Translations under genes and position numbers: made by a program
The notes under the pieces: model-generated
Told to the model about the DNA's origin: nothing
Database searches by the model: none
Seen by the model: the letters and a program-made list of their open reading frames with translations, nothing else
Shown: positions 17,228 through 26,496 of the stretch, piece by piece
Layout: every line of letters starts with the position of its first letter
Numbering within the stretch: position 1 is the stretch's first letter
Assembly (NCBI GenBank): GCA_016712415.1
Contig: JADJRC010000012.1
Coordinates: 124,001-188,000 of the forward strand
Length of the DNA: 64,000 bases
Origin: Lewinellaceae bacterium
GTDB lineage: Bacteria > Bacteroidota > Bacteroidia > Chitinophagales > Saprospiraceae
Direction of reading: 5' to 3'

Positions 17228-18241
17228 ATGAAATTAGCGCAAGATATTTCGCTGCTGCCTTTTAATACATTCGGCATTCAGGCACAGGCCGAATATTACC
17301 GGGAGGTAACGACCGTGGATGAGTTGCGCGATGTACTGCGGCTCCGCAAACAGCCTGTTTTTGTTCTCGGAGGCGGGAGCAATGTGCTGTTTACCGGCGA
17401 TATGAAGGGCCTGGTGATTCGAAATGCAATAGAGGGCACAGTGGTGACGCGCCGGTTCAAAAACAAGGTTTGGGTGAAAGCAGGTGGCGGAACGGTATGG
17501 CACGATTTCGTTCAATGGGCCGTCAGCAGCGGATTGGGCGGGGTGGAAAACCTTAGTCTTATTCCCGGAACAGTTGGCGCTGCGCCGGTGCAAAACATCG
17601 GCGCTTATGGCGTCGAATTAAAAGATGTATTTGTCGGACTTTATGCCCTCGAACTGGAAACCGGAAAGTTGCGCTATTTCAACAAGATCGACTGCCAATT
17701 CGGCTATCGCGACAGTTTTTTCAAACGCGAGGGAAAGGGAAAATACTGCATCGTATCCGTTGTGTTTTCTCTGACGCAACATCGGCACCGCATCAATATT
17801 TCCTATGGCGATATCAGGAAGGTTCTGGACGCAGCGGGGATTCGTACACCCGCCATCGGCGATATAAGCCGTGCTGTGATTCAAATACGGTCGTCAAAAT
17901 TGCCGGATCCTGCAAAAATTGGCAACTGCGGCAGCTTTTTCAAAAATCCGGAGGTGGAACGCGCCGTGCTGGAACGCATCAAAGCCGCTTACCCGACCGT
18001 CCCCCATTTTGATGTTCCGGATAAAAACCGGGTAAAAATTCCGGCGGGGTGGCTCATCGAACAATGCGGCTGGAAAGGCAAACGTGTAGGCAATACCGGT
18101 TGCTATGAAAAACAGGCCCTTGTGCTGGTGAATTACGGCGGCGCTACCGGTGTAGAAGTCAGGCATCTCGCGTTTGAAATCATTGATTCCGTGGAGTGCC
18201 GCTTTGGGGTCAGGCTGGAGCCCGAGGTGAGCATTTTATAA
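17228..18241 (+). CDS. murB: UDP-N-acetylenolpyruvoylglucosamine reductase
   Basis: 337 residues, type I MurB length. It reduces the enolpyruvyl group of UDP-GlcNAc-enolpyruvate with NADPH and FAD to give UDP-MurNAc, an early cytoplasmic step in peptidoglycan synthesis. Visible landmarks: FVLGGGSNVLF and SLIPGTVGAAPVQNIGAYGVE for FAD binding, the catalytic serine in NCGSFFKNP, the GWLIEQCGWKGKRVG segment and the C-terminal LEPEV with the catalytic glutamate. It is preceded closely by the coiled-coil exported protein and followed by a hairpin. Confidence 0.96.
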   Translation: MKLAQDISLLPFNTFGIQAQAEYYREVTTVDELRDVLRLRKQPVFVLGGGSNVLFTGDMKGLVIRNAIEGTVVTRRFKNKVWVKAGGGTVWHDFVQWAVSSGLGGVENLSLIPGTVGAAPVQNIGAYGVELKDVFVGLYALELETGKLRYFNKIDCQFGYRDSFFKREGKGKYCIVSVVFSLTQHRHRINISYGDIRKVLDAAGIRTPAIGDISRAVIQIRSSKLPDPAKIGNCGSFFKNPEVERAVLERIKAAYPTVPHFDVPDKNRVKIPAGWLIEQCGWKGKRVGNTGCYEKQALVLVNYGGATGVEVRHLAFEIIDSVECRFGVRLEPEVSIL

Positions 18242-18248
18242 AAGAAAA

Positions 18249-18277
18249 GCCGTCCAGTCGTTACGACTGGACGGCTA
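18249..18277. terminator. Perfect 13-bp hairpin after murB
   Basis: AGCCGTCCAGTCG and its exact complement are separated by TTA. It starts 7 bases after the murB stop. The T-rich tract (TTTTCTTTT) lies on the minus-strand side, so as an intrinsic terminator it is better placed for minus-strand transcription, although both neighbours are on the plus strand. Confidence 0.6.
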
Positions 18278-18453
18278 CAACATAACCATGAAAACAATTA
18301 ACCAATCAAATGTTAGCCCTTTCCATACCTGTTTGGGAAAACCGTGCCAAATCTTTGGTATGGTTCATGAATTTTTTCCCGGGTACTGTTAAAATTTACC
18401 GGGAAGTGCCATTTGCTAACAGCCGACGTTTTCAACATACCAATTTGAAGCAA

Positions 18454-18461
18454 TATTTTTG
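18454..18461 (+). promoter_or_regulatory. Candidate -7 box of the DISM histidine kinase
   Basis: TATTTTTG fits TAnnTTTG and ends 6 bases before the ATG at 18468, so the transcript would have almost no leader. No convincing -33 element at normal spacing was seen. Confidence 0.35.
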
Positions 18462-18467
18462 CAACTG

Positions 18468-20342
18468 ATGCTCAATGCTGCCCGACCGTGCCGGTTTTCC
18501 ATAACCCTGACTTCCGCGTGTCTGATGTGTCTGTTGCATTTTTATGCGACAGGGCAGGGTATTGTTGCCGTAGGGCCCGACTTCAAATCGACAGAAATAA
18601 AACCGGGTTGGCTGGCTGATGCCGAAAACGCCCTCAGTATTGAACAGGTAAGCAGTATGGACCCGGCATCCGGATTCCGGCAGTCGGAAAGTTCCTTCCT
18701 GACATTTGGTACCGACCAGGCGCGGTATTGGCTGCATTTTACACTGGATAACCTCACACCGAATGCCCGGACCGTGGTGCTGCGGCTCAACCGGCGAAAT
18801 ATTGAATCTTTTGACTTGTGGATGCGTGCCCCCGGGCAGGGAGTACAAAATTTCGGGGCAGTCGGAACTCAATACCCCGGAGACGCGCGCTTTATGCTGA
18901 GCGACGGGTATTTCTACACCCTTGTACTGCAACCGGGGAAAAATGAATGCTGGGCAGCGAGCTACAACCATATTGGTTCCATGTACCTTAGTCTCAGTTT
19001 GTACACACAGGAAGCGTCCAGCCTGCTGAACCGGAACAACATCCTGCTGCTCGGAGTTTTTCTCGGCGTGATGCTGCTCTCCTTTATATTCAGTTTTACC
19101 CTTTTTTTTCAGTATCGCGAAGCGACATATCTGCTGTATTGTATTTATATCGTCAATATCCTGATCCGGGAACTGTACAATTACTCGGCCGATTTTGGCA
19201 TCTTTTCTCACATCGGACATCAATGTATTTCGTCGCTCATCGCAGCAACCTACGGGTTGTTTTTTGTGCGATTTATTCAATTGCGCGACTTGTCAGAGGG
19301 ATGGTACAAGTTTGTGCGGGGGTTCATCGCCGGGATATTTATTGCCGTTGCACTGATCTGGATATTTCACAAACTGGAAATAAACAGCCCGCTTTTTTTC
19401 CTGTTCAGGATCATCAACGTGTTTTTTATATTCTTCACGCTGAATGCGTTATACCTGTCGCTGCGCTATTACCGGGCCAGTTCGCGGGCGCGGCTGGCCT
19501 TTTGGGCATTTATTCCGCTGAGTGTTGCCTTTATCGCAATCCTGTTGCGCAACCTGGCCGCCATTCCGGCGTTCACCTTCATTCAGCATGCGGTAGTGGG
19601 CGGGTTTATTTTTGAGGTGATCGCTTTTACCATTGGGTTCTCGCGATGGCACCTGTCACTGGAAACCGACCGGCGCATGCTTCAGATGAGACTGGATATG
19701 GAGCAGCAGGAAAAACAACTGGCTGTTCAGGCTGCCGAACAGCGCGTCAAAGATCAGATCGCCCGCGACCTGCACGACGATGTGGCAGCTTCCATGTCTG
19801 GAATCCGGATACTGAGCCAGGTGGCATATGGGCAACTCAAGGGAAAGGCATCCGGCACAGCATCGCTGCTGGAACAAATTAATCAGAATGCACAGGCCAC
19901 GCTCGACAGTATAAGCGACCTGATCTGGGCGGTAAAACCCCATCCCGATTACATGAATGACATGGCCGACCGTATGCGGGATTATGCCGGCAAGGTGCTT
20001 GACGCAAAGGATATTGACTATCGGATGGATATCCCCCGCAACCTGCCTGTTCGAAATCTCGATATCGAAACCCGTCGGAATGTTTACCTTATTTTTAAGG
20101 AAGCCGTAAACAACGCCATGAAATACAGCAACTGCCACCGCATGGAGGTCAGCCTGCATGTAAAACAGAACAATCTGGTCCTGCGCGTTGCAGACGACGG
20201 CGCAGGTTTTGAAAACGGGAAAACGCAAAAAGGAAACGGGCTGCGCAATATGGAGAAACGCGCAGGTGATATCAACGCCGACTTCCGTATCGAAACCGCT
20301 CCGGGCAAAGGAACGGAGGTCATGGTGGTTGTGCCTTTGTAA
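18468..20342 (+). CDS. 7TMR-DISM sensor histidine kinase
   Basis: 624 residues. Residues about 1-30 are a signal peptide, about 45-175 a periplasmic 7TMR-DISM extracellular beta-sandwich (WLHFTLDNLTP, FDLWMR), about 185-405 seven membrane helices, about 410-440 a coiled-coil linker (MLQMRLDMEQQEKQLAVQAAEQR), then the HisKA_3 helix with IARDLHDDVAASMSG, where the His is the phospho-acceptor, and a HATPase_c domain with EAVNNAMKYS and DDGAGF. DISM domains are thought to sense carbohydrates or similar small ligands. HisKA_3 kinases usually pair with LuxR-type (NarL/FixJ) or LytTR regulators; none is present here. Confidence 0.92.
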   Translation: MLNAARPCRFSITLTSACLMCLLHFYATGQGIVAVGPDFKSTEIKPGWLADAENALSIEQVSSMDPASGFRQSESSFLTFGTDQARYWLHFTLDNLTPNARTVVLRLNRRNIESFDLWMRAPGQGVQNFGAVGTQYPGDARFMLSDGYFYTLVLQPGKNECWAASYNHIGSMYLSLSLYTQEASSLLNRNNILLLGVFLGVMLLSFIFSFTLFFQYREATYLLYCIYIVNILIRELYNYSADFGIFSHIGHQCISSLIAATYGLFFVRFIQLRDLSEGWYKFVRGFIAGIFIAVALIWIFHKLEINSPLFFLFRIINVFFIFFTLNALYLSLRYYRASSRARLAFWAFIPLSVAFIAILLRNLAAIPAFTFIQHAVVGGFIFEVIAFTIGFSRWHLSLETDRRMLQMRLDMEQQEKQLAVQAAEQRVKDQIARDLHDDVAASMSGIRILSQVAYGQLKGKASGTASLLEQINQNAQATLDSISDLIWAVKPHPDYMNDMADRMRDYAGKVLDAKDIDYRMDIPRNLPVRNLDIETRRNVYLIFKEAVNNAMKYSNCHRMEVSLHVKQNNLVLRVADDGAGFENGKTQKGNGLRNMEKRAGDINADFRIETAPGKGTEVMVVVPL

Positions 20343-20424
20343 GTGGCGGGTTACGCAGGTTGCGGGTTGCATTTGCAGAATGATTGAAAAAACGCAACCC
20401 GAAACCTGCGCAACCCGCAACCCC
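20343..20424. repeat. Palindromic GGGTTGCGGGTTGC element, copy 2
   Basis: Inverted repeat with left arm GCGGGTTACGCAGGTTGCGGG and right arm CCCGAAACCTGCGCAACCCGC. The 35-base core at 20365-20399 is the reverse complement of the core of copy 1 at 13653-13688 apart from one substitution and one indel. Like copy 1 it lies between two convergent genes (histidine kinase and esterase), where it may act as a two-way terminator. Confidence 0.85.
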
Positions 20425-20425
20425 T

Positions 20426-21685
20426 TTAACCTTTTTGAATAACCAGTTTTTTTACCTGGAACAAACGGCCTGGGTCGTCCATGTCAGATACCCGGACGGT
20501 GTACACACCGGTGGAAAGATTACCGGTCCGGATTTCCTGGCCGTTCCGGATGTTACCGGATACCTGGACGACCCGGCCCGACAAATCTGCAACAGTGACT
20601 TGCAGCCGTCCTGCCGCTTCGGGCAATTGAATGGCGAAGGCGCTTGCAGTGACAGGGTTAGGGTAGAGCGACCAGTTTTCTGCCACCCCTGCCGCCTCGG
20701 GTGCGGCACTTATCCCTTGACAGGCGAGGAACTCCAGCATAGTGGTCGCCGTCAGGATGAAGGAATCGACATAAGGCACGAACTGCGTTTTTGCCGGGTC
20801 GTACACATCGGTATGGTCGCCGCCGGGTACGGTAATCAGGTAATTGAGCAAACCGGCCGTTTCGGCTTTCGGGTGTATCCTGCCGCTGCCCTCCAGGTAG
20901 GCAATTCCGGCGGCCAGACCGCTCAGGTAGGGCACCGTGCCGTCGCTGTCGCCGTGTATACTTACCAGAGGCAAGTCCGAACTGTCGACCCATTCGCTGC
21001 GGTAAATGCCGCCCGACATGCTGACCACCGCCTTGGAAGAGGAGGAATAACTTTGATTGGTTGCGGTGCCGGTATTCCCGTTCAGGCCCCCGTTGGCGTT
21101 TAGTATGGTTTGCAGAAAACCGGGTACGGTGTCATCGTCATCCAGAAAACCGGTATGCAGCGCCGTAACTGCCCCGGCCGAATAGCCGCCGACAAATATA
21201 TTGGTCGGATCGGCGCGAAAAAGATTGGCGTTGTCCGCATCCTCCCTGAAATAGCGCACCGCTGCTTTCATATCGCCAACCGCACGGATCGCCGTGCCGA
21301 ATATGGAAATAGAATCGGGAAAGCCCAGTAAAAGAACGGGGTACAAGCGGTATTGAATGGTAGCGACGACATAGCCCTTTTTCGCCAGTCGCTGGCACCA
21401 GGGCGCCATATCGGTTTTATCGCCAAAAATAAAACTGCCGCCGTGCGCCAGTACGATAACCGGGCGCGCGGCGACGTTGTCGTTGACGGGTTCGTACACG
21501 TCCATCGAAAGCGTCACCTGAATATTGGCCTGGTTGACGGCTGTGGCGTATTGCACCGTCGTTTTTTTGAAGGACGGGAATACATCCTGAATGTAGCGGG
21601 AGCCGTCGCAGCCAATATCGAAGGATTGCGCCTGCACATGCTGGAGGCTGCCCAGTAGCAGCAGAAAAAGTGTGAGTTTTTGCAT
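20426..21685 (-). CDS. Alpha/beta-hydrolase (esterase-like) with T9SS type A sorting domain
   Basis: 419 residues. A signal peptide (ends VQAQ) precedes an alpha/beta-hydrolase fold with the oxyanion-hole HGGSFIFG, the nucleophile elbow GGYSAGA, and GDSDGTVPY and GGDHTD as likely places for the catalytic Asp and His. From about residue 335 a T9SS C-terminal sorting domain follows (WSLYPNPVTASAFAIQL…VKKLVIQKG). The protein should therefore be exported through the Sec and T9SS routes to the cell surface or medium, where it would act on esters. The T9SS core genes are in this same window at 53-59 kb. Confidence 0.9.
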   Translation of the reverse strand: MQKLTLFLLLLGSLQHVQAQSFDIGCDGSRYIQDVFPSFKKTTVQYATAVNQANIQVTLSMDVYEPVNDNVAARPVIVLAHGGSFIFGDKTDMAPWCQRLAKKGYVVATIQYRLYPVLLLGFPDSISIFGTAIRAVGDMKAAVRYFREDADNANLFRADPTNIFVGGYSAGAVTALHTGFLDDDDTVPGFLQTILNANGGLNGNTGTATNQSYSSSSKAVVSMSGGIYRSEWVDSSDLPLVSIHGDSDGTVPYLSGLAAGIAYLEGSGRIHPKAETAGLLNYLITVPGGDHTDVYDPAKTQFVPYVDSFILTATTMLEFLACQGISAAPEAAGVAENWSLYPNPVTASAFAIQLPEAAGRLQVTVADLSGRVVQVSGNIRNGQEIRTGNLSTGVYTVRVSDMDDPGRLFQVKKLVIQKG

Positions 21686-21731
21686 GATGTGTATGTTGAT
21701 GAATGGGTTGTGACGAGGGATGTGACCAGGG

Positions 21732-24700
21732 TTATTTCTTCAAATACAGCATGTCTACGCCCAGTTCCCGAATCATGTTGTTCAAGTCCGGCAGGTCATG
21801 TTCTACAACTGATTTCCAGCGCGATAGTTCGAGGTCAACCTGGCGGAACAACTCATTGCGCACTTCTACCGACTGGTCGGTGGGCGGAAAGTCGTCGAAT
21901 ACATTGAGTCCCATCAGATTGGCAAGTTTGTCGTTGAGTCGCACGGGGAAGTTCAGCGGGTCCTGCGACGACCGGTTTTTGGTCTGGTAAAGCGCCTCTT
22001 CCACCGATGTCATAACAGTGTCCATGCGCGCCGCCGCATCCCGGATCGGCTTCAGGCGTTCGTCATTTTTGGGCAGGCGTTCATCAAGCCCTTTTGTTTG
22101 CTGCCGTAACTGTCGTATGGAAACGATTGTCCGGTGCATTTCGCTGAGTTTGGCTGATATGCCTTGCAAAAAATCAAATTGTTTCTGGAAATCGCCCGCG
22201 CTTGAAGTACTGCGCGGATCGGGCAATATCTCGAATGTCCGCTCTTCATTCATCCCGAAGGCAGACAGCCTGACCTTGTATTTGCCCGGTGCGGCTTTCT
22301 GCCCCTCCAGGCCGTAACTCCACAGCACCAGTCCTTCAAACTTTTCAACATCTGGATACCGCATGTCCCACACGAAGCGATTCCCGCCTTCCTTTACTTC
22401 CAGTTTGTTCTCTTTTGAAAAATTATCGAATGTGCGGATGGTGTCGCCGTTTTCTTTCAGGACCATCAGGCGGACTGTATCTTTTTTCTCCGGCTTGCTT
22501 TTCAGGTAGAAATGCACGAGTACGCCGTTCGGGTGGTTCTCGCCTGCACCTTTGGCATTTTTGGCGACACTGCCTGCCATGCGGTAGGAAGACGCCGGCT
22601 GGAGCAAGACCATATTTTGCCGGGCAAGGCCATCGCTGCACTGGTGCAGAGGCGTCACGTCGTCGATCATCCAGATGGAGCGCCCCTGTGTTGCGGCAAT
22701 GAGTTTGTCTTCCTTGACGGCGAGGTCGGTAATCGGGACAATTGGCAGATTGAGCTGTAGTTTATCCCAATTCCGGCCGTCATCAAAACTGACATACATG
22801 CACTTTTCCGTTCCGCAGTACAACAGTCCGGCCCGTTTGGGGTCGGCGCGTACGACGCGTGTGAAGTCTTCCTCGCCGATGCCGGTCGTGATTTTTTCCC
22901 AGGTCTTGCCAAAGTCTTTGGTGCGGTACAGGTACGGGCGGTAGTCGCCGAGTTTGTAGGCCGTACAGGCGATGTAGCAACCTCCGTCGTTGAACGGGTC
23001 GGTTTCGAGCGAGTTGACCTGTGTCCATTTCGGTAGATCGGGTGGCGTTACGTTGGTCCAGTTCTTGCCCCCATCGCGGCTGACATGCACCAGTCCGTCG
23101 TCGCTACCGGTCCAGAGCAACCCCGGCACCCGTGGGCTTTCACCGGCGGCGAAGATGGTGCAGTAGTATTCCACCCCGGTGTTATCCTTTGTAATAGGCC
23201 CGCCTGAAGATTGTTGTTTGGTTTTATTATTGGTGGTCAGGTCGGGGCTTATTGTCTGCCACGACTGGCCTTCATTGGTCGTCAGGTGCAGATGGTTGGA
23301 TGCTGCATATAATTTTTTGGGGTCGTGGGGACTGAAGAACACCGGGTAGTTCCACTGGAACCGGTATTTCGCGTCTTCGGCGCCGTGGCCCATATTGTCT
23401 TCGGGCCATACATTAATGGCGCGTATCGTCCTGCGGCGGTGGTCTACCCTGGTGAGCAAACCGTGGTATTCACCGCCGTACACGATTTCATTGTCTGTGG
23501 GATCGACTGCAATATGTGCGCTTTCTCCGCCGGCGGTCGGCTCCCAGTCTCTTTCCGAAATCGTCGACCCGTCTGTCCGGTGCGCGATCCGGACAGTAGA
23601 GTTGTCCTGTTGTGCGACATAAATACGGAACGGGAACGCGTTGTCGGTGGTGACGCGGTAGAATTGTGCCGTCGGCTGGTTGTGGTAGGTGCTCCAGGTT
23701 TCTCCGCCGTCGTAGCTGATCTGCGCACCGCCGTCATCGCCGATGATTAGTCGTTTGGGGTCGTCGGGCGCCACCCACAGGTCGTGGTGGTCGCCGTGGG
23801 GTGCATGTTTGGCAGCAAAGGTCTTGCCGCCGTCTTTTGATTTATGGTAGGCGACATTGACGACATACACCACATCTTCATCCCTGGTATCTGCGTAAAT
23901 GCGGGTATAGTACCATGCCCGCTGGCGCAGGGCGCGATCTTCATTGAGTTTGGTCCATTTTTTACCGCCGTCATCGGAGCGGAATACGCCGCCGGTGGCA
24001 CTTTCCACGATTGCCCACACGCGACCGGGTTTGGCAGCGCTGGCGGCTATGCCGATAATACCGAGGGTATCTTGCGGGAGTCCTTCGGCTTTGGTAAGGT
24101 CGGTCCAGGTGTCCCCGCCGTCGGTGCTTTTCCATATGCCCGAGCCGGCGCCTCCCGACGACAGGTCCCACGGCGTGCGCCGCACCCGCCAGCCCGAAGC
24201 GTAAAGAATACGAGGATTGGTGGGGTCCATGCACAGGTCGACGATGCCGACATCTTCATTGATAAACAGGACGCGCTCCCAGGTTTTCCCGCCGTCTTTG
24301 GAGCGGTAAACACCGCGTTCGCCGGAGCTTTTAAACAGGTCGCCGAGTACCGCAGCGTACACGATGTCATAGTTTTGTGGATGAACCCGTATGCGTGGAA
24401 TATGGCGGCTGTTGTTCAGCCCCGTGTTTTTCCAGCTGCGGCCGGCATCTTCGCTTTTCCAGAGCCCGGAACCAAAACTGACATTGCCCCTGACCGTCAC
24501 TTCGCCGCCGCCGACATACATTACGTTATTGTCGGAAGGCGCCACTTCAATAGCCCCTATGCTGCCGCCGAAGAAGCCATCGGACAGGCATTCCCATGAC
24601 CTTCCCCCATCTTCCGTACGCCAGACGCCGCCGCCTGTACCGCCGAAGTAAAAGAGGTTGGGCTTGCCCGCTACACCGGTTACAGCGGCGGATCGACCAC

Positions 24701-24860
24701 CCCGGTACGGGCCGACGCAGCGCCAGGTCAATCCGAGTTGATCTGCCTGCAACACGGGGGCTTTTTCGACAACAGCCTTAACCTCGTTTTTTTTATTTTT
24801 TTGGGCAACTGCCTGTGTAACGACAAGCAGTATAAGGAGCGGTAAGAGTAAGTGTTTCAT
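21732..24860 (-). CDS. Exported sortilin/BNR-repeat (VPS10-like) beta-propeller protein
   Basis: 1042 residues from the ATG at 24860, where a signal peptide (ends TQAVAQ) begins; the frame is open 41 codons further upstream but that part is not signal-like. Residues about 40-750 hold many BNR/Asp-box type repeats (GGVWRTEDGGRSWE, GLWKSEDAGRSWK, GVYRSKDGGKTWE, GIWKSTDGGDTWT, LVHVSRDGGKNWT), the glycosidase/sortilin propeller signature. A C-terminal region of about 250 residues with FDNFSKENKLEVKEGGNRFVWDMRYP looks like a beta-sandwich followed by helices. Members of this family are abundant in Bacteroidota; ligand or activity is unknown. No T9SS tag is seen. Confidence 0.88.
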   Translation of the reverse strand: MKHLLLPLLILLVVTQAVAQKNKKNEVKAVVEKAPVLQADQLGLTWRCVGPYRGGRSAAVTGVAGKPNLFYFGGTGGGVWRTEDGGRSWECLSDGFFGGSIGAIEVAPSDNNVMYVGGGEVTVRGNVSFGSGLWKSEDAGRSWKNTGLNNSRHIPRIRVHPQNYDIVYAAVLGDLFKSSGERGVYRSKDGGKTWERVLFINEDVGIVDLCMDPTNPRILYASGWRVRRTPWDLSSGGAGSGIWKSTDGGDTWTDLTKAEGLPQDTLGIIGIAASAAKPGRVWAIVESATGGVFRSDDGGKKWTKLNEDRALRQRAWYYTRIYADTRDEDVVYVVNVAYHKSKDGGKTFAAKHAPHGDHHDLWVAPDDPKRLIIGDDGGAQISYDGGETWSTYHNQPTAQFYRVTTDNAFPFRIYVAQQDNSTVRIAHRTDGSTISERDWEPTAGGESAHIAVDPTDNEIVYGGEYHGLLTRVDHRRRTIRAINVWPEDNMGHGAEDAKYRFQWNYPVFFSPHDPKKLYAASNHLHLTTNEGQSWQTISPDLTTNNKTKQQSSGGPITKDNTGVEYYCTIFAAGESPRVPGLLWTGSDDGLVHVSRDGGKNWTNVTPPDLPKWTQVNSLETDPFNDGGCYIACTAYKLGDYRPYLYRTKDFGKTWEKITTGIGEEDFTRVVRADPKRAGLLYCGTEKCMYVSFDDGRNWDKLQLNLPIVPITDLAVKEDKLIAATQGRSIWMIDDVTPLHQCSDGLARQNMVLLQPASSYRMAGSVAKNAKGAGENHPNGVLVHFYLKSKPEKKDTVRLMVLKENGDTIRTFDNFSKENKLEVKEGGNRFVWDMRYPDVEKFEGLVLWSYGLEGQKAAPGKYKVRLSAFGMNEERTFEILPDPRSTSSAGDFQKQFDFLQGISAKLSEMHRTIVSIRQLRQQTKGLDERLPKNDERLKPIRDAAARMDTVMTSVEEALYQTKNRSSQDPLNFPVRLNDKLANLMGLNVFDDFPPTDQSVEVRNELFRQVDLELSRWKSVVEHDLPDLNNMIRELGVDMLYLKK

Positions 24861-24911
24861 ATTACATGTGGAATTTGACCACAATGCAAATGAATATTTT
24901 GTGAAGTAACA

Positions 24912-24946
24912 ACAAAACAGGCGACTTCTTTTGTAGAAGTCGCCTG
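24912..24946 (-). terminator. Intrinsic terminator of the DUF2911 gene
   Basis: A perfect 12-bp stem (CAGGCGACTTCT with its complement, 5-base loop) at 24918-24946, followed on the minus strand by TTTTGTTGTT. It lies downstream of the DUF2911 gene stop at 25015, so it separates that transcript from the propeller gene. Confidence 0.8.
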
Positions 24947-25014
24947 CCGTAAAAAAAATGAAGGGAAAAAAGCGGAAAGTCATCCGGGCGGACTATTGAA
25001 TCCGACGGATGTTA

Positions 25015-25878
25015 TTACTTCATGCCTTTTTTCTTCCATTCAGCAATGGATTTTTCGTTCATGCGAACGTAGTCGTTGTTGCCTTCGGTTTTGGCCATTT
25101 CCATGCTTTTTTCAGCCGTGGCGATAGCCTCTTTGTGCATGCCGAGTTCGGCCTGAATCTGCGATTTCACACGCAGCATCCAGAATTTTTCGCCACCTTT
25201 TTCCATGGCCTTGTTTACCCACTCCAGCGCCTGTTTCATGTCTTTCTTCTCTTCGAAGTAGTAGCGACCGGCAGCCCAGTACGAGCCTGCGGACGGGCCG
25301 TCCATGGTTGCTTTGATGTCGGCAGTTACTTTGGCATCGGTATCGACCATGATCGGGACAACCACTTTGGTGTTTTCCCAGGAGATGACCAGATCTGCGC
25401 CGTCATTTTTCAGTCCGTCGAAATTCATGGAAAAAGACTCCACTTTATCATGGAGCGCCTGCACGGGGACATTGAAACGCGCGGCAACATCTTCTTCCTT
25501 GAAGTCCTTGGCTTCGGGTGCGCCCCAGAAGGAAGTGTTTTTGTAAAAGATGATGCTCCATTCCTTTTCACCGGGAACGGTGTAGAGCGCATAGGTAGCC
25601 TTGGGCAGTTTTACGCCGCCTACAGTGACCTCGTCGCTGAAGGTAACCTTGGTGGAAGCATTGGCGCCCGTACGCCACATATCGCCGAAGGGCACGAGGT
25701 CGCCGAATATTTTGCGGCCTTTGGCGCTGGGCCGGGAATACTCCAGGTCAACTTTGATCAGACCCACATCCTGCGAAACCTTGCAGGTAGGGCTTGGTGC
25801 GGGTGTTTTGATTTGGGCGGATACCGGCATCAGGGCGACCGATATCAGGAGGGCAGTCAGATAGAAGAGTTTTTTCAT
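25015..25878 (-). CDS. DUF2911 exported protein with C-terminal TPR-like helices
   Basis: 287 residues. A signal peptide (ends PVSAQ) is followed by the DUF2911 domain, recognisable by VDLEYSRPSAKGRKIFG, VPFGDMWRTGANASTKVTFSDEVTVGG and YALYTVPGEKEWSIIFYKN. The last third is helical with a tetratricopeptide-like pattern (AGRYYFEEKKDMKQALEWVNKAMEKGG, HKEAIATAEKSMEMAK). The family is common and exported in Bacteroidota but has no known function. It is transcribed alone, divergent from elaA, with its own terminator. Confidence 0.93.
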   Translation of the reverse strand: MKKLFYLTALLISVALMPVSAQIKTPAPSPTCKVSQDVGLIKVDLEYSRPSAKGRKIFGDLVPFGDMWRTGANASTKVTFSDEVTVGGVKLPKATYALYTVPGEKEWSIIFYKNTSFWGAPEAKDFKEEDVAARFNVPVQALHDKVESFSMNFDGLKNDGADLVISWENTKVVVPIMVDTDAKVTADIKATMDGPSAGSYWAAGRYYFEEKKDMKQALEWVNKAMEKGGEKFWMLRVKSQIQAELGMHKEAIATAEKSMEMAKTEGNNDYVRMNEKSIAEWKKKGMK

Positions 25879-25989
25879 ATTGTTGTAAAATTTGGTGTTG
25901 AAACACGATTATGCAAAAATGGTTGGCAAAAATATGGAACCTGTGCTAAAGAAAGGCGGGACCCAAATGGTTTTTGTGTCCCGAACCGG

Positions 25990-25997
25990 TACTTTTG
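25990..25997 (+). promoter_or_regulatory. Candidate -7 box of elaA
   Basis: TACTTTTG, a full match to the Bacteroidota -7 element, ends 16 bases before the ATG at 26014. It supports that short start rather than the long open frame that begins inside the DUF2911 gene. The -33 position is not well conserved. Confidence 0.45.
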
Positions 25998-26013
25998 CGA
26001 AAAAAACAGAAAA

Positions 26014-26496
26014 ATGCTCTGCTTTTCCTGTGTACCGTTTGCGCAACTCACCGTATGGGAACTGTACGAGATTATGGCCTTGCGACAGGAGGTATTCGTG
26101 GTGGAACAGGATTGCCCCTACCTTGATGCCGATGGAAAGGACCAGGATAGCTGGCACCTGACGGGACGGAATGAAAGCGGGAAACTGCTTTGTTATACCC
26201 GCCTGTTACCGGAGGGGCTTGCCTACGATGGGTATGTTTCAATCGGCAGGGTAGTATCGTCGCCCGATGCACGGGGCGCCGGAGCCGGGAAGTTGCTCAT
26301 GCAGCGGAGTATAGAGATGTGCCGTTGTCTGTTTGGCAACCTGCCTGTCAAGATCGGTGCACAGTCCTACCTCCTGAAATTTTACGAAGGCTTTGGTTTC
26401 CGACCGGTTGGCGACGAGTACCTGGAAGACGGCATACCGCATACAAAAATGATATTGCAGGCGCAGCAAAACGAAAACCGGCATACAGAAACCTGA
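26014..26496 (+). CDS. elaA: ElaA-like GNAT N-acetyltransferase
   Basis: 160 residues. The segment ELYEIMALRQEVFVVEQDCPYLDADGKDQDS is the ElaA signature, and VSIGRVVSSPDARGAGAGKLLMQ carries the acetyl-CoA binding R/Q-x-x-G-x-G/A loop; FYEGFGFRPVGDEYLEDGIPHTKM closes the domain as in other members. It transfers an acetyl group from acetyl-CoA to an unknown amine. The much longer open frame that includes it runs antisense through the DUF2911 gene and is rejected upstream of 26014. Confidence 0.92.
   Translation: MLCFSCVPFAQLTVWELYEIMALRQEVFVVEQDCPYLDADGKDQDSWHLTGRNESGKLLCYTRLLPEGLAYDGYVSIGRVVSSPDARGAGAGKLLMQRSIEMCRCLFGNLPVKIGAQSYLLKFYEGFGFRPVGDEYLEDGIPHTKMILQAQQNENRHTET

Noticed and set aside
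18289..18393. 34-codon ORF after murB (begins MKTINQSNVSPFHTC)
   Set aside because: Short, no ribosome-binding context or known motif, and the region carries hairpins and the kinase promoter; not supported as a gene.
13653..20399. Palindromic elements considered as transfer RNA or small RNA genes
   Set aside because: They form simple long hairpins without cloverleaf features or conserved tRNA boxes, and lie between convergent genes.
25009..26013. Plus-strand extension of the ElaA frame upstream of 26014
   Set aside because: It runs antisense through the DUF2911 gene, which has intact family motifs. A TACTTTTG box at 25990 supports the short ElaA start.
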